Part shown: one piece after another, positions 6,115 through 6,723 of the stretch
Numbering within the stretch: position 1 is the first letter of the stretch
Layout: the number at the start of each line of letters is the position of its first letter
From: an uncultured Ignavibacteria bacterium
GTDB lineage: Bacteria > Bacteroidota > Ignavibacteria > Kapaibacteriales > UBA961
Direction of reading: 5' to 3'
Assembly: GCA_937868245.1 (NCBI GenBank)
Contig: CALMMI010000324.1
Span: 1-6,723 of the forward strand
Length of the DNA stretch: 6,723 bases
Position numbers and translations under genes: made by a program
Notes under the pieces: model-generated
Told to the model about the DNA's origin: nothing
What the model saw: the letters and a program-made list of their open reading frames with translations, nothing else
Database searches by the model: none

Positions 6115-6723
6115 CTATTTAAGTTCTTTTAACACATCTTGAACGAGTTGTTTATATTCAGCTCTGATACTAAAATTATCTTTTTCCCATTCATAATTTG
6201 GATATTCAAAACTAATAATTTGCCTTAAATAATCATTATATTTGAAACCTAATTGGCTTGAGATAAGTGCTAAGAAATAACCTGCCTGACTTTCATTCGG
6301 TGCAGCTTCCATTTTTACAAATTCTTTTCTCATTTGTTCTCTAGTTACCTTTCCATGTTTAATCAAAATAGGTAAGAAGTAATCACGCATTCTTTTTGAT
6401 GAATATAGATTACTTGAAAGGTATTTTTTAAATAGTTCTTTTAGGTTAATCTCATCATAAGTACCAGGTTCATTTGACATTTCAATAACAAATTTTTTCT
6501 TATTTACTTTTTCAATCTCTACTTCTTCAGGAATAATTACAGTTCGTGAAAGTAATTCATCCCCACTTTTTGTCTTAGAATAATGCAAAACAATTGCATT
6601 TATGCCTAAATTATACTTTTCGGAAAGCCATTCTATCATTCTATGTAAAGACTCTTCGACAGCAAAACCAACCAACAAAAGTCGTTGCGCTTGATTAACA
6701 GCAACATCTTCAAAATTTGTATC
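6115..6723 (-). CDS. C-terminal part of an uncharacterised, AT-rich accessory protein (possibly nuclease-like)
   Basis: The frame is open from the right edge to the TAG at 6115-6117, giving 202 visible residues; the true start lies beyond 6723. A TTG at 6676-6678 could be read as a start, but in-frame coding continues upstream through VNQAQRLLLVGF (visible residues 9-20), so the gene is best called truncated by the window. Visible residues 9-48 (VNQAQRLLLV, then EWLSEKYNLGINAIVL) resemble from memory a segment seen after or within nuclease-like domains of the restriction-endonuclease fold. No catalytic PD-(D/E)XK residues can be confirmed. Residues about 110-185 are mostly helical and charged, ending in a YNDYLRQIISFEYP...EWEKDNF segment; a winged-helix-like fold is possible. 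There is no signal peptide or membrane segment. Hand counts of three 60-nt lines give about 29% GC, well below typA (45% in one line), which suggests horizontal acquisition. It converges on typA. Confidence 0.82.
   Translation of the reverse strand, partial: DTNFEDVAVNQAQRLLLVGFAVEESLHRMIEWLSEKYNLGINAIVLHYSKTKSGDELLSRTVIIPEEVEIEKVNKKKFVIEMSNEPGTYDEINLKELFKKYLSSNLYSSKRMRDYFLPILIKHGKVTREQMRKEFVKMEAAPNESQAGYFLALISSQLGFKYNDYLRQIISFEYPNYEWEKDNFSIRAEYKQLVQDVLKELK

Noticed and set aside
6115..6678. Treating the right-hand gene as complete, starting at the TTG at 6676-6678.
   Set aside because: The same frame stays open to the window edge, and residues upstream of the TTG (VNQAQR) continue a plausible domain, so the start is most likely outside the window.

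Overview
The window looks like a chromosomal segment of a member of the Bacteroidota or a close relative (the Chlorobiota, Ignavibacteria and Kapabacteria side of that superphylum). The evidence is a very large secreted Asp-box/PKD/LamG protein of a style common in those groups, TAnnTTTG-type promoter boxes, and weak or absent Shine-Dalgarno sites. No search could be run, so the lineage is an inference.

Layout. Positions 1-3688, minus strand: one uninterrupted reading frame of 1229 codons that starts at 3688 and runs off the left edge without a stop. It encodes an exported surface or extracellular protein: signal peptide, conserved pre-propeller segment, at least ten Asp-box (BNR) blades, a PKD-like domain, a LamG/concanavalin A-like domain and an unassigned C-terminal stretch. 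I checked it codon by codon and found no in-frame stop. Short open frames on either strand inside this stretch are shadows of it. Positions 3689-3949: a divergent intergenic region with one candidate promoter box per direction, each 38 nt from its start codon. Positions 3950-5791, plus strand: complete typA/bipA, a ribosome-associated translational GTPase. Positions 5792-6114: no gene. This stretch holds a strong hairpin terminator between convergent genes, a short CGCAAAGG-type repeat cluster, and a roughly 50-nt-period array of palindromic repeats ending in a long hairpin. Positions 6115-6723, minus strand: the 3' part of an AT-rich gene that starts beyond the right edge. It is unrecognised with certainty, with a faint resemblance to nuclease-like proteins.

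The three genes show no sign of working together. typA is housekeeping, the left gene is an envelope or secreted protein transcribed away from it, and the right gene is compositionally different and lies behind the repeat array, as expected of an accessory gene. I found no CRISPR array, tRNA, rRNA or insertion sequence. The most unusual item is the palindromic repeat array, which is probably one copy of a dispersed intergenic repeat family rather than a new system.
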